Part shown: positions 17,132 to 25,903 of the stretch, piece by piece
Position numbering within the stretch: the stretch's first letter is position 1
Layout of the letters: the number at the start of each line of letters is the position of its first letter
The notes under the pieces: generated by a model
The model's input: the letters and a program-made list of their open reading frames with translations, nothing else
The model's database searches: none
Told to the model about the DNA's origin: nothing
Translations under genes and position numbers: made by a program
From: CAUZFZ01 sp963579025
GTDB lineage: Bacteria > Planctomycetota > Planctomycetia > Planctomycetales > Planctomycetaceae
Direction: 5' to 3'
Assembly (NCBI GenBank): GCA_963579025.1
Contig: CAUZFZ010000005.1
Coordinates: forward strand, 1 to 64,000
DNA: 64,000 nt

Positions 17132-18259
17132 GTGAACGAAACCGCTTTTATCCAGCGAATGCCCTGGGCGATCATCGGGATCGCGATGCTGCTCTTCGGA
17201 GTCGGCCTGAGTGCGATTGCGCGCGGTGACGAGCTGTATCAACTCGGTGAGTTTGCTCCCCGACAACGGCTGTGGGCCGTGATGAGCGTGCTTGCTCTGA
17301 TTGCAGCGGCGACATGGCCGTATCAGCGACTGAAGTGGGTTGCCTATCCAGCGTATGCCGTGTGCCTGCTGCTGCTGATCGTGGTCTTCTTCTGCCCGCC
17401 AAAGAATTACGCTCACCGCTGGATCCCGCTGGGCTTCATGAACATGCAGCCGTCCGAGCTGGCCAAACTCGCGTACATCGCGGCGCTCGCGAGATACCTG
17501 ATGCACCGCGACAGCTTCCGTCACTGGTACGGGTTGATTGTTCCCTTTGTTCTCACTTTCGTGCCGATCGCTCTGATTCTGAAGGAACCAGACCTGGGGA
17601 CGTCGCTGCTGTTTGTTCCCGTTCTGTTTGCCATGCTGTTTGCTGCCGGTGCACGACCGCGTCATCTGCTGATCATCTCGATGCTCGGGATGCTGGCGGC
17701 GCCGGTGCTGTGGGTCGGCATGAGTGCCGAGCAGAAGTCGCGAATCGTGTCGTTGTTTACTCAGCAGGATGGCGGCGAGGCGCCGGACGACGACGGGTAT
17801 CACCTGCACCAAGCCAAGCGACTGCACGCGCTGGGCGGCGTATGGGGAAGCTGGCTGACCGGCCAGCCGTTGAAAAGCCGCCGAGCGTATCACCTGCCGG
17901 AATCCCGGACAGATTTTGTCTTCAGCCTGATCGGTGAGCGGTACGGTCTGGTGGGCTGCCTGGGAGTTCTCCTGCTGTACCTGCTTTTGTTCGCACGCCT
18001 GTTGATCATCGCCGGCAGTACGCGAGAACCGTTCGGTCGACTTCTGATTGTGGGTATCATTGCCTTGCTGGGCAGTCAGGCCGCGATCAATACCGCCATG
18101 ACAGTGGGCCTGCTGCCAATCACCGGCATGACTCTGCCACTGATGAGTTACGGCGGATCGAGCCTGATCACGACATGTCTCGCTCTGGGCCTTGTCATCA
18201 ACGTGGCCCTGCGACCGACCTACGACGTCTCGGCCGAACCATTCCGCTTCGACGAGTAA
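17132..18259 (+). CDS. RodA/FtsW/SpoVE-family peptidoglycan polymerase
   Basis: A 375-residue polytopic membrane protein. The start is taken as GTG 17132, preceded by GGGAG; an ATG at 17159 is possible. SEDS-family landmarks are WIPLGFMNMQPSELAKLAYI, LKEPDLGTSLLF, ESRTDFVFSLIGERYGLVGC, and the C-terminal TGMTLPLMSYGGSSLI. These proteins polymerise glycan strands with a class B PBP, which is not nearby. Cannot decide between RodA and FtsW from sequence alone; the short N-terminus is more RodA-like. Of interest because planctomycetes lack FtsZ. Confidence 0.9.
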   Translation: MNETAFIQRMPWAIIGIAMLLFGVGLSAIARGDELYQLGEFAPRQRLWAVMSVLALIAAATWPYQRLKWVAYPAYAVCLLLLIVVFFCPPKNYAHRWIPLGFMNMQPSELAKLAYIAALARYLMHRDSFRHWYGLIVPFVLTFVPIALILKEPDLGTSLLFVPVLFAMLFAAGARPRHLLIISMLGMLAAPVLWVGMSAEQKSRIVSLFTQQDGGEAPDDDGYHLHQAKRLHALGGVWGSWLTGQPLKSRRAYHLPESRTDFVFSLIGERYGLVGCLGVLLLYLLLFARLLIIAGSTREPFGRLLIVGIIALLGSQAAINTAMTVGLLPITGMTLPLMSYGGSSLITTCLALGLVINVALRPTYDVSAEPFRFDE

Positions 18260-18264
18260 GGACC

Positions 18265-18494
18265 GGGCCTCAAATAAGTTCCCGATCTGGAATCCGCGAG
18301 ACCTCTGAGCCGCAGGCGCTAGCCGAGGCTGTGTACTGGAGCGGAGCCGTAGGCGGATTTCTCCGAAATCCGCTGCCCTGGACCTGGCAAGACTGAGCGG
18401 CGGTCGATGTGCCGACAGGCTGCGATGTCGGCTGGTCCCGATTTTGGAGAAATCGGTCTACGGCTGAGGCTCATAATTCCGGGACGATCCCTTA
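18265..18494. repeat. MITE-like repeat, copy A (left of the sulfatase)
   Basis: About 230 bp, nearly identical (by eye ~95%) to the reverse complement of 20191-20433. It runs from GGGCCTCAAATAAGTTCCCG to ATTCCGGGACGATCCCTTA. Internal perfect hairpin GCGGATTTC-TCC-GAAATCCGC (near 18352) and the imperfect CCGATTTTGGAGAAATCGG (near 18437). Relative to copy B it lacks about 12 bp of its right terminal inverted repeat. No coding capacity. Confidence 0.85.
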
Positions 18495-18603
18495 GCGCCA
18501 CGCCGGTGCGCCACTGAGTAGTCCGTGTTGCCGCGCCGTGATTATGCTCCCGGCATTAACCCGATCGTGAATTCCACGGCGATTCCATTCTGGAGTGAGC
18601 ATC

Positions 18604-20124
18604 ATGAAGCGACCAACTGGCTGGTTTTGTCTCGCAATTGTGCTGTGTAGTTCTGTTCTGCAGGCGGCAGAACGAAACATCGTTTTTTTCATCACCGATG
18701 ATGAGAGCCCCACACTGGGCTGCTACGGCGACAAAGTCGCGGTTACCCCGCACATCGACGCGCTGGCCAAAGACGGGACTCTGTTTCAAAACGCATTCGC
18801 GACAACGGCAAGCTGCAGTGCCAGTCGGTCGGTTGTGATGTCCGGCCTGCACAATCACCGCAATGGGCAGTACGGACATCAGCATTCGTTTCACAAATTC
18901 GCATCGTGGCACAATGTGGTCACGCTGGCCTTGCCTCGCGTGCTGCAGCGATCTGGCTATCGCACGGCTCAGATCGGCAAGTACCACGTCGCTCCCGAAG
19001 AGGTGTATCGGTACGAGACGTACATCAAAGGCAACGGACGTAACGCCGTTCAGATGGCGGACGCCTGCCTGGACTTCATTACCAAAGAGGACGATCGACC
19101 GTTCTTCATTTACTTCGGAACGAGCGATCCGCATCGCGGAGGCGGCCGGGACCAGACGGCCGCCAGCGAACTGAAGCCGGACCTGTTCGGGAACAAACCG
19201 AATCGCGGCTCGCATCCAGGTGTTGATGAGGTGTTTTTCGAACTGGCCGACGTCCCCATTCCGCCGTTCATGACTGACACGCAGGAGACGCGTGAAGAGC
19301 TCGCGCACTACTACCAGTCGTGTGCGCGGATCGATCAGGGAGTCGGACGCCTCGTCACGATCCTCAAAGAAGCCGGCGTGTATGACAAAACACTGATTGC
19401 GTTTACGTCCGACCATGGCATGGCATTCTCTGGCGGAAAGACGACTGTCTACGAGGGCGGCCTGAAAGTCCCATTCGTCGTACGTAACCCATACGAGGAA
19501 AACCGAGGCGTTGTCTCCGACGCGCTGATCAGTCACATCGACATCACGCCGTCGCTGCTCGACTTCGGTGGGGGCCTCGATAAGAAAAGCAACGGCCCGA
19601 AAGACCCGCTCAACGCCGACGCCTACTGGAAAGAACGCGGTGAAAATCTGAAAGAAAACCGCGGCCCGCGCGGTGGCGGACTCACCAGCTATCACGGCAC
19701 GTCATGGATCGACATCCTGGGCGACGCGGACGCTGAACATCGTGAGACGGTCTTCGCCTCACACACCTTCCATGAGATTCAGATGTATTACCCGATGCGC
19801 GTGGTTCGCGATAAGAAATACAAACTGATCTGGAACATCGCGCATCCCCTGCCGTATCCGTTTGCGTCCGACCTGTGGGCGGCGTCGAGCTTTCAGGCTC
19901 AATTCCGCAAAGGCATGGACGCGCCCTACGGCCGCAAGACGGTCGGCCAGTACATCCACCGTCCGCAGTTCGAGCTGTACGACATCGAGAAGGACCCGGA
20001 TGAAGCCCGCAACCTGGCCTTCAGCACCGATTACGCCGACGTCCTGAAGCAGTATCAGGCCACACTGAAAGCGTTCCAGAAGGAGATGCATGATCCCTGG
20101 ATCATGAAATGGGACTACGAGTAA
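18604..20124 (+). CDS. Secreted sulfatase (type I, formylglycine-dependent)
   Basis: About 506 residues. The start at ATG 18604 (MKRPTGWFCLAIVLC) gives a signal peptide cut near LQAA; GGAG lies just upstream, and an in-frame ATG occurs 9 nt earlier. The sulfatase fold is clear: NIVFFITDDES holds the metal-binding Asp pair, and SCSASRSV carries the cysteine converted to formylglycine (C-S-A-S-R rather than the usual C-x-P-S-R). HIDITPSLLDFG and HETVFASHTFHE-type segments follow. This resembles N-sulfoglucosamine sulfohydrolase-like families, so a role in breaking down sulfated polysaccharides is likely. The gene lies exactly between two inverted repeat copies. Confidence 0.9.
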   Translation: MKRPTGWFCLAIVLCSSVLQAAERNIVFFITDDESPTLGCYGDKVAVTPHIDALAKDGTLFQNAFATTASCSASRSVVMSGLHNHRNGQYGHQHSFHKFASWHNVVTLALPRVLQRSGYRTAQIGKYHVAPEEVYRYETYIKGNGRNAVQMADACLDFITKEDDRPFFIYFGTSDPHRGGGRDQTAASELKPDLFGNKPNRGSHPGVDEVFFELADVPIPPFMTDTQETREELAHYYQSCARIDQGVGRLVTILKEAGVYDKTLIAFTSDHGMAFSGGKTTVYEGGLKVPFVVRNPYEENRGVVSDALISHIDITPSLLDFGGGLDKKSNGPKDPLNADAYWKERGENLKENRGPRGGGLTSYHGTSWIDILGDADAEHRETVFASHTFHEIQMYYPMRVVRDKKYKLIWNIAHPLPYPFASDLWAASSFQAQFRKGMDAPYGRKTVGQYIHRPQFELYDIEKDPDEARNLAFSTDYADVLKQYQATLKAFQKEMHDPWIMKWDYE

Positions 20125-20190
20125 ACAACAATCAATAGATCTAATTCAAGAAAGATCCTTACCAGGGAGCAGAGAGGGCAACGCCGTTAA

Positions 20191-20433
20191 GGGATAGTCC
20201 CGAAATAACTTCCTGGAATTATGAGCCGTAGCCGTAGCCCGATTTCTCCGAAATCGGGACCAGCCGACATCACAGCCTGTCGGCACATCGACCGCCGCTC
20301 AGTCTTGCCAGGTCCAGGGCAGCGGATTTCGGAGAAATCCGCCTACGGCTCCGCTCCAGTACACAGCCTCGGATAGCGCCTGCGGCTCAGAGCTCTCGTG
20401 GATTCCAGATCGGGAACTTATTTGAGGCCCCGT
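20191..20433. repeat. MITE-like repeat, copy B (right of the sulfatase)
   Basis: About 243 bp, inverted relative to copy A. The ends are imperfect terminal inverted repeats: GAAATAACTTCCTGGAAT (about 20202-20219) against ATTCCAGATCGGGAACTTATTT (20402-20423). Internal hairpins GATTTCTCCGAAATC and GCGGATTTCGGAGAAATCCGC correspond to those of copy A. No coding capacity. Confidence 0.85.
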
Positions 20434-20438
20434 TCCTA

Positions 20439-20563
20439 AGGAGCCTCGTTCCAGGGCTCTGCCCTGGAACCCGCTGATTGTGAGGCTCTGCCTCACGTTC
20501 AATGCCGCGAGGCGGAGCCTCGAAAGCAGCTCGTTCCCGCGTAGAACCCCGGGAACGAGGGCC
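20439..20563. repeat. Palindromic GC-rich repeat
   Basis: Arms GGAGCCTCGTTCC (20440-20452) and GGAACGAGG (20552-20560) are inverted, with internal short palindromes (CCAGGGCTCTGCCCTGG; GAGGCTCTGCCTC). It abuts copy B and lies inside the outer repeat 20176-20585. Confidence 0.6.
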
Positions 20564-20696
20564 TGAAAATCGTTAACGGCGTTGCCCTTTGCTCATGTGT
20601 CCCTTTGCCCCTCCGCCCCGGCTTCCTCATGGTGATCGAGCGACGCGGTGCTGGCGGACGCGATCGGCGTGGCGGAAGTCGGTTCGCGTCGGCGGG

Positions 20697-23600
20697 TCAG
20701 TTGAGCCGTTCCAGCAGGAACTGAAGTTCGGCCGCGTCGTCGTAGTCGAGACGCGGGTCGGCGGCGAGAGCAGGGTCGCGCGAGCCGCTGAGAATCGCAG
20801 CGAGCGACGGGACCAACGCGTGCAGCGACGGATGGTTCGGGAGATCGGGATGCACGGCGTCCGCGTCGAGTTGGGTGGTGGCTGCGGTCGTGTCGCCGGT
20901 GGTGAGAGCCTGGTGGATGAGGGCGGCGAGGTGGCCGCCGGTGGTGTTGTTCTCGCCGCGGTCGCGGCGGTAGGCCAGGTAGGCGTGGATCGCGCGCTGG
21001 CGGGCGGCGGCCGAAGCCTCGGCGTCGCCCACCGCCTGCTCGAGGTTACTCAGGATTCCGAACGTCTTCCACGGCTCGACGGCGTGACCGAAGGGTTCGC
21101 CGCACTCGATGGCCCGCAGGATTTCGCGGCGGGCGTCGTCGTAGCGGGACAGCTTGATGAGTTCATTGGCCGCGTTGTTGCGCGTCACGCCTTCCTTTGC
21201 CAGGTCCTGGATGTCCGGGGCGGCGTAGATGTCGGCGGCCTGCAGGAAGAAGCGAACGGCCTCTTCTCGGTGGGACTGCGTTCCGTAGAGCGTTCCAAGT
21301 TGAGCGAGCGTGCTGGCCTCGCCGGCGCGGTCTCCGCGGCTTGACTTGATGTGGAGCGCTTGCTGATAGGCATGCTCGGCGGCCTCGAACTGCCCGGCTG
21401 CCTGATGGACTCGGCCGATCTGGTGCCAGGCCGTGGCCACGGTGCCTGGCTCGCCGAGTTGCTCGAACGTCTGACGGGCTTCGTCCCAGGCGGCGAGGGC
21501 CTCGGCATACCGCCGCTGCAACAGGCGGACCGTGCCGAGTTGGCCTTTGGACGCAGCAATGTCACGCATTTGCTTCGCAGGGTTAGCTTCCTCGATTGTC
21601 AGCTCGTACGCGGCGGCGGCCTCGTCCAGGCGGCCCAGAGCGGTCAGGCAGTGGGCGTAGTCCGCCAGACTAGCCGAAGCCATGCGGGTGGCCTGTGCAT
21701 GGCCGGCCTGGCCAAGACGCTCGAAGCGGGTGCGGGCCTCGGCCAGCGACTCCAACGCGGCCTGTGCCGATCCGACATGCTGCAACACGCGGCCGAGTGT
21801 GAGGTGTGCCATCGCGAGGTCGTAGGTGACGCCGGCGTAGGCGGATTCGCCAGCGTTGCGGCAGCGGGCCAGCAGTTGCTCGGCCGCCGCGACGGCTTCG
21901 GCGAGACGACCGACTCCCAGCAGACGTTCGATCGCGGCGCGTTCCGCCTCGAATTGGGCGTGGCTCCAGGCGTCGTCGCCGCGCAGCTCCCGCAGCCAGT
22001 CGGCGGCCTGGACGCGGATCGAACCGGCCGCGCGGAGCGCGTGCGCACGGCCGCGGTTTTGCAGCAGGCCCTCGAGGCGCGTGGCCATTCCGATGACGGA
22101 TTCCAAGTCAGTCGCCTTTCGCTCATGTGCGCCGACGGCGCCAGGCGCGGGCCCTGACGTTGCTCTGGAAACATCCGACGATTCTCCGGAAAGGCCCGAC
22201 GCTAGCGCGTTCAGCTCAAGGGCCATGGCGGATCGGAAACGGTGCTCCAGCGCCGCCAGCAGGTTGGGCAGTTCCAGCAGCGTCAGCTCCGCAGATATTT
22301 GATGCGTGTCAGTGTTCGACTGCTGATACAGGTGCGACGTCAGTTGGGACATGGCTTCGGACCAGGCGAAGACGGCGGACGCGCGCCGCACGGCGGTTAG
22401 TTCGCTCGACAGGTACGGAGCCAGCGCCGGATGTAAACGCACGTGGTCATGCCGGAGCGGTTCTGCGAGGCCCACGTTGATCAGGTGACGGGCAATGTCC
22501 GCCGCGCATTCTGCGGATTCGCTCGCGCCGCTCATAGCGGCCGCCAGTTCCGGAATCTCCATCAGACGCTGAATTATCGCGGCCGGATCAGCCGACTCGC
22601 CCTGTCCACCCAGTTGCTGCATCAGGACTTCCAGATCCAGCCCGCCCAACGCGGCCTCAAGTCCTCCACCTCCGAGGACCTCGGCCAGTTCCTGCGGGCG
22701 GAATCCGCCGTGGAAGACAGACAGCGGGGGGAGCTGCTGGCGGATGTCGGGCGGCAGGCGGCGGAGCGATAGTTCCACACTCGCGAACAGCGAACGTTCC
22801 CGGTCGTCCCCGAATCGCTCGTGCAGACCCTGCATCAGCTCACGCAACGCCGCCGTCGTCGCTGTGACGCCCTGCTCCGAGACCTCGCGGGCCAGCAGCA
22901 CCAGGCTCCGCGCGTGGCAGTGGACCGATTCCACCAGCGCCTGGACCTCGGACTCGGATTCCCCCGCGTCGCCCGCGCGCGGCTCACTGGACGATCGATC
23001 CAGCACGTTCCCCACCAGCTCGACGGCATCCCCTTCGCTCAGCCGGTCGATGCGGATGTGGTGCCCGGCAAACGGAGCCGGCAGCGGCGTCCGCGTCGTG
23101 AACACAATCCGCGTGCGGCCAATCCGGTTCAGCTCGGCAAGCAGCTCGAACAGCGGTGCCAGGACGTCATCTGTAGGCCGGACCAAGCTCTGCGCCGTTC
23201 CGGCAGCCGCGTCAAGCGGCGCTGTGTCCGGGCTGGTGCCTTGCCGTGAGTCTGCGCCGGTGCCTGGCACTTTGTCAGAAGTTGAACTTGTGCCGGAAGT
23301 TGAACCTGTGCCGGAACGGCGCTGCGCTTGGTCCGGCCTACGGGTGTAGTCGGCGGCGACGATGGATTCCAGATTGTCGATCACCAGCAGTGTGTCGCGG
23401 TCGACGAGAACTTCTTCGATCAGGCGGCGGCCGTCATCGTCGTTGTTGGCGGATCGCGCGACGTAGTCCGAGACCAGTTGCCGGCCCAGGCGGCTGAACA
23501 CCGAATGCAGCGACGCCTCCTGCTCGACCGAAACGAAGGCCGCCTGATCAAAGCGATGCGTCTCGACCAGCCATCGAGCCAGCTCGACAGCCAGCGTGGT

Positions 23601-25637
23601 CTTACCTTCGCCGCCTTCGCCCAGGAACACGGCGTACGACGTGTCTGTTTGGCCGGTGGGAACCGGCCCTACGCCATGGGCTCCGTGATCGGGGTCCATG
23701 CGGCGGCCGCAGAGCAGGCGTTCGGCTGCCAGCAGTTCATGGCTGCGGCCCACGAACGCGTGTGCGGGCGGATCCGGCAGTTCTCCCAGAGCGATCTGGC
23801 GGGCTCGCTGCGAGACCGCGCGTAATGTCGCGTCGCCCGTGCGATGGAACAGCACCGGGTCTGGACGTTCCTGGAACAGCACGGGGACGAACCAGTCGTG
23901 CATGGTCAGTTCGCCGCCGAACGTGCGGCCGCGGCTGCGGTCGTTGAACAGCGCGTGCTGCGCCTCGAGCATCGCCTGACCGATGCGACGGCCGCGGATC
24001 AGCTCTCGATAAAAGACCGTCACGAACCGCCGCGCCGTTTCCACCAGGACTGAATGGCTCATCGCCACCACGCTGGTCACGCCGCACGCCAGCAGCTTTC
24101 CCGCCACCGACGCTGTCGGATCGTCCTCAGCCTGAGCCGATTGGCAGGCTTCCAGCACAAACAGCGGCAGGTCCGAGTCCCGCAGAATGGCGGCCAGTTC
24201 CTCGGCCGGAACCGAGTGCGTGCGCCGACCGCGCGGTCGTCCCGTGTCGTCATCCTCGACGCTGCCGACCTGATCCGTGTCACGAGGATCTTCGAAGCAC
24301 AACGCTCCCCAGCCATGACGGCGGTCGTACACACCGTGCCCATCGAAGTGGACCACGTGGTACGGCTCGTTCGCTTCGTACGCTCGCCGCAGTTCGGCAC
24401 TCAGAGCCGGCAACGTGGGCGGGTCCAGCAGGGTGAGTTTCGCCAGGTCACCGAGGATGGCCAGCGCATCCACGACAGGCCGGGCCGAGACGCGATGGTC
24501 GATGTACGCGGCCCGTTCATCGTCCGGCCGGGGACTGACCAGCAGCACCCGCACGGGCGGCTCGCCAGGCTGCGGTTCGACGACGTCGGCATCGGGCAGC
24601 CGACGCCGCACGCGGACACCCTTCATGCCCTGGAACAAATAGCCGTGCTGATCGTGAATCAGCTCCCACGGCAGCGCCAGCAGCAGCGTGGCCGCCTGCT
24701 GAGCCGCGGATGTGGCATCGCCTGTGTCGTCAACATCGTCCGTAGGATGGGCACTCCTGCCCGTCGCGTCGTCGTCCTGGACGGGCAAGAGTGCCCGTCC
24801 TACGTTGGGGTCTACCAGCACGGTGAAGCGGCGCAGTGACGGAGTGTCCGGGCGACGCCACGACTGCAGGCTGGACTGGGCCTGGGGCACCGCCAGCGCG
24901 GCGTCGAACAGTTGCCGGCCCCAGACGGGAAGCTGGTTCTCGATCCGCTTCGCCCGGTCGCGGAAGACGTCGCTGGTCCAGCGATAGTAGCTTTCGAGAT
25001 ACCACCGCAGGTCGCCGGCTTCGATTGGACCCAGCGGCGCGACGAAGTGGAACGCGTCGCCGTGTTGCGGTTCGCCTTCGGCCGGATGAAACACCAGCCG
25101 GGCGCTGGCCTGAGCCCGATTGGTTCCGCCGCTGGTGTCCAGCGACGGGCTGGTGAGTTCCAGCACCAGGTCCGCCAGCGGCAGGTCGAGCTGATCGTCA
25201 CCGGTGTCATCGGGCGGAATGAGCAAATCCTGATGCAACACGCTCACCAGCCGGGCCACACCCTCAGCCACCGAGTCGTGTTGCGTGCCGATCTGAATGG
25301 TGACGGTGTTCTCGCCCAACCACGGTCCGACGACGTTGGGTTCAATGCCGTCCAGCAGGATGGGGATGATGCGATAGCCGGGTTTCTCTTCACGCACCCG
25401 TTTTGCAATCTCGACCTCCTTCATCACCCACGCAGAGTCCATCGCCTTCCCGCTGAGTACGACGACAAAGTGCGAGGCATGCTGGATGGCCTGTTCGATT
25501 TTCGGGTCAACGGGATCCCCGGGCTGCATGCGTCGCGAGTCGGTCCAGCCGAAGACGCGGTGTCGATCCAGGCTGTGCCGGATCGCTTCGACGACCTCGT
25601 CATCCTGCGTGGAGTGGCTGATAAAGGTTTGCGACAT
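20697..25637 (-). CDS. TIR-CHAT-NB-ARC-TPR protein (STAND NTPase with two effector domains)
   Basis: A 1646-residue protein from ATG 25637 (MSQTFISHS); a longer frame starts at 25727. TIR domain, residues 1-~135: TFISHSTQDDEVVEAI, and SAWVMKEVE with Glu74 at the position of the NAD-hydrolase catalytic glutamate. CHAT (caspase-like) domain ~270-590: HFDGHG with His434 and LEACQSA with Cys498, the expected catalytic dyad. NB-ARC/STAND NTPase from ~627: FVGRSHELLAAERLL, Walker A GEGGEGKTT (673-681), Walker B LLVIDNLES (750-758). A winged-helix-like region follows, then many TPR-like repeats (~1200-1620). The architecture implies ligand-sensing TPRs that control a STAND switch which releases protease and/or NAD-cleaving activity, i.e. 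immunity or regulated cell death. Single gene, flanked by repeats. Three repeat-derived insertions lie between domains. Confidence 0.88.
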   Translation of the reverse strand: MSQTFISHSTQDDEVVEAIRHSLDRHRVFGWTDSRRMQPGDPVDPKIEQAIQHASHFVVVLSGKAMDSAWVMKEVEIAKRVREEKPGYRIIPILLDGIEPNVVGPWLGENTVTIQIGTQHDSVAEGVARLVSVLHQDLLIPPDDTGDDQLDLPLADLVLELTSPSLDTSGGTNRAQASARLVFHPAEGEPQHGDAFHFVAPLGPIEAGDLRWYLESYYRWTSDVFRDRAKRIENQLPVWGRQLFDAALAVPQAQSSLQSWRRPDTPSLRRFTVLVDPNVGRALLPVQDDDATGRSAHPTDDVDDTGDATSAAQQAATLLLALPWELIHDQHGYLFQGMKGVRVRRRLPDADVVEPQPGEPPVRVLLVSPRPDDERAAYIDHRVSARPVVDALAILGDLAKLTLLDPPTLPALSAELRRAYEANEPYHVVHFDGHGVYDRRHGWGALCFEDPRDTDQVGSVEDDDTGRPRGRRTHSVPAEELAAILRDSDLPLFVLEACQSAQAEDDPTASVAGKLLACGVTSVVAMSHSVLVETARRFVTVFYRELIRGRRIGQAMLEAQHALFNDRSRGRTFGGELTMHDWFVPVLFQERPDPVLFHRTGDATLRAVSQRARQIALGELPDPPAHAFVGRSHELLAAERLLCGRRMDPDHGAHGVGPVPTGQTDTSYAVFLGEGGEGKTTLAVELARWLVETHRFDQAAFVSVEQEASLHSVFSRLGRQLVSDYVARSANNDDDGRRLIEEVLVDRDTLLVIDNLESIVAADYTRRPDQAQRRSGTGSTSGTSSTSDKVPGTGADSRQGTSPDTAPLDAAAGTAQSLVRPTDDVLAPLFELLAELNRIGRTRIVFTTRTPLPAPFAGHHIRIDRLSEGDAVELVGNVLDRSSSEPRAGDAGESESEVQALVESVHCHARSLVLLAREVSEQGVTATTAALRELMQGLHERFGDDRERSLFASVELSLRRLPPDIRQQLPPLSVFHGGFRPQELAEVLGGGGLEAALGGLDLEVLMQQLGGQGESADPAAIIQRLMEIPELAAAMSGASESAECAADIARHLINVGLAEPLRHDHVRLHPALAPYLSSELTAVRRASAVFAWSEAMSQLTSHLYQQSNTDTHQISAELTLLELPNLLAALEHRFRSAMALELNALASGLSGESSDVSRATSGPAPGAVGAHERKATDLESVIGMATRLEGLLQNRGRAHALRAAGSIRVQAADWLRELRGDDAWSHAQFEAERAAIERLLGVGRLAEAVAAAEQLLARCRNAGESAYAGVTYDLAMAHLTLGRVLQHVGSAQAALESLAEARTRFERLGQAGHAQATRMASASLADYAHCLTALGRLDEAAAAYELTIEEANPAKQMRDIAASKGQLGTVRLLQRRYAEALAAWDEARQTFEQLGEPGTVATAWHQIGRVHQAAGQFEAAEHAYQQALHIKSSRGDRAGEASTLAQLGTLYGTQSHREEAVRFFLQAADIYAAPDIQDLAKEGVTRNNAANELIKLSRYDDARREILRAIECGEPFGHAVEPWKTFGILSNLEQAVGDAEASAAARQRAIHAYLAYRRDRGENNTTGGHLAALIHQALTTGDTTAATTQLDADAVHPDLPNHPSLHALVPSLAAILSGSRDPALAADPRLDYDDAAELQFLLERLN
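23278..23313. repeat. Tandem 18 bp repeat inside the STAND gene
   Basis: GAAGTTGAACTTGTGCCG at 23278-23295 is followed directly by GAAGTTGAACCTGTGCCG at 23296-23313. On the minus strand it encodes a Gly/Ser/Thr-rich stretch (GTGSTSGTSSTS) directly after Walker B. The short palindrome GTGCCTGGCAC lies next to it. Confidence 0.75.
23651..23668. repeat. Short palindrome inside the STAND gene, before Walker A
   Basis: GGCCGGT-GGGA-ACCGGCC forms a perfect 7 bp stem. It encodes part of GVGPVPTGQ, a linker just before the P-loop. It resembles dispersed planctomycete GTAGGGCCGGTTCC-type repeats (recollection, not searched). Confidence 0.5.
24741..24804. repeat. REP-like palindrome inserted in frame in the STAND gene
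   Basis: A 64 bp palindrome, CGTAGGATGGGCACTCCTGC... opposed by ...GCAAGAGTGCCCGTCCTACG, arms of 25 bp with two mismatches. It is translated within the gene as about 22 residues (GRALLPVQDDDATGRSAHPT and neighbours, ~280-301), at the start of the CHAT region, without breaking the frame. Confidence 0.8.
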
Positions 25638-25903
25638 ACTGTGCATCCAACGGGTGGCTCGTTGGCAACACGGCTCCGCTGCCAGACGTCCGCAAGTTAG
25701 ATGCTTACAGCGGGTCATGCACGCCACAGGTACGTATCTGCACTATGGGCTCTGCCCTGTGGGCACGTTGCCACGCGCCGCGAGCGCGCAACTTTGGCAG
25801 CGGCTATTCCGGATCACTCAGGCGAGCGGTGAGCGTCAGCTCTCCGACTCAGGATTGCCTGGACTGGTGGAGTAAACCTGCTGATGTCGAACTTTGTTGC
25901 CAC

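Larger units (their letters stand above)
20176..20585. repeat. Outer inverted repeat enclosing nested palindromes
   Basis: GGGCAACGCCGTTAA at 20176-20190 is repeated inverted as TTAACGGCGTTGCCC at 20571-20585. The enclosed 380 bp consists of MITE copy B and a second palindrome (20439-20563). It looks like one repeat inserted into another, or a hot spot collecting elements. Confidence 0.6.

Noticed and set aside
16151..17893. 580-codon open frame on the minus strand
   Set aside because: It lies opposite the end of the patatin-like gene and the start of the RodA/FtsW gene. The translation is Arg/Gln/His-rich without any domain, as expected for a shadow of GC-rich genes.
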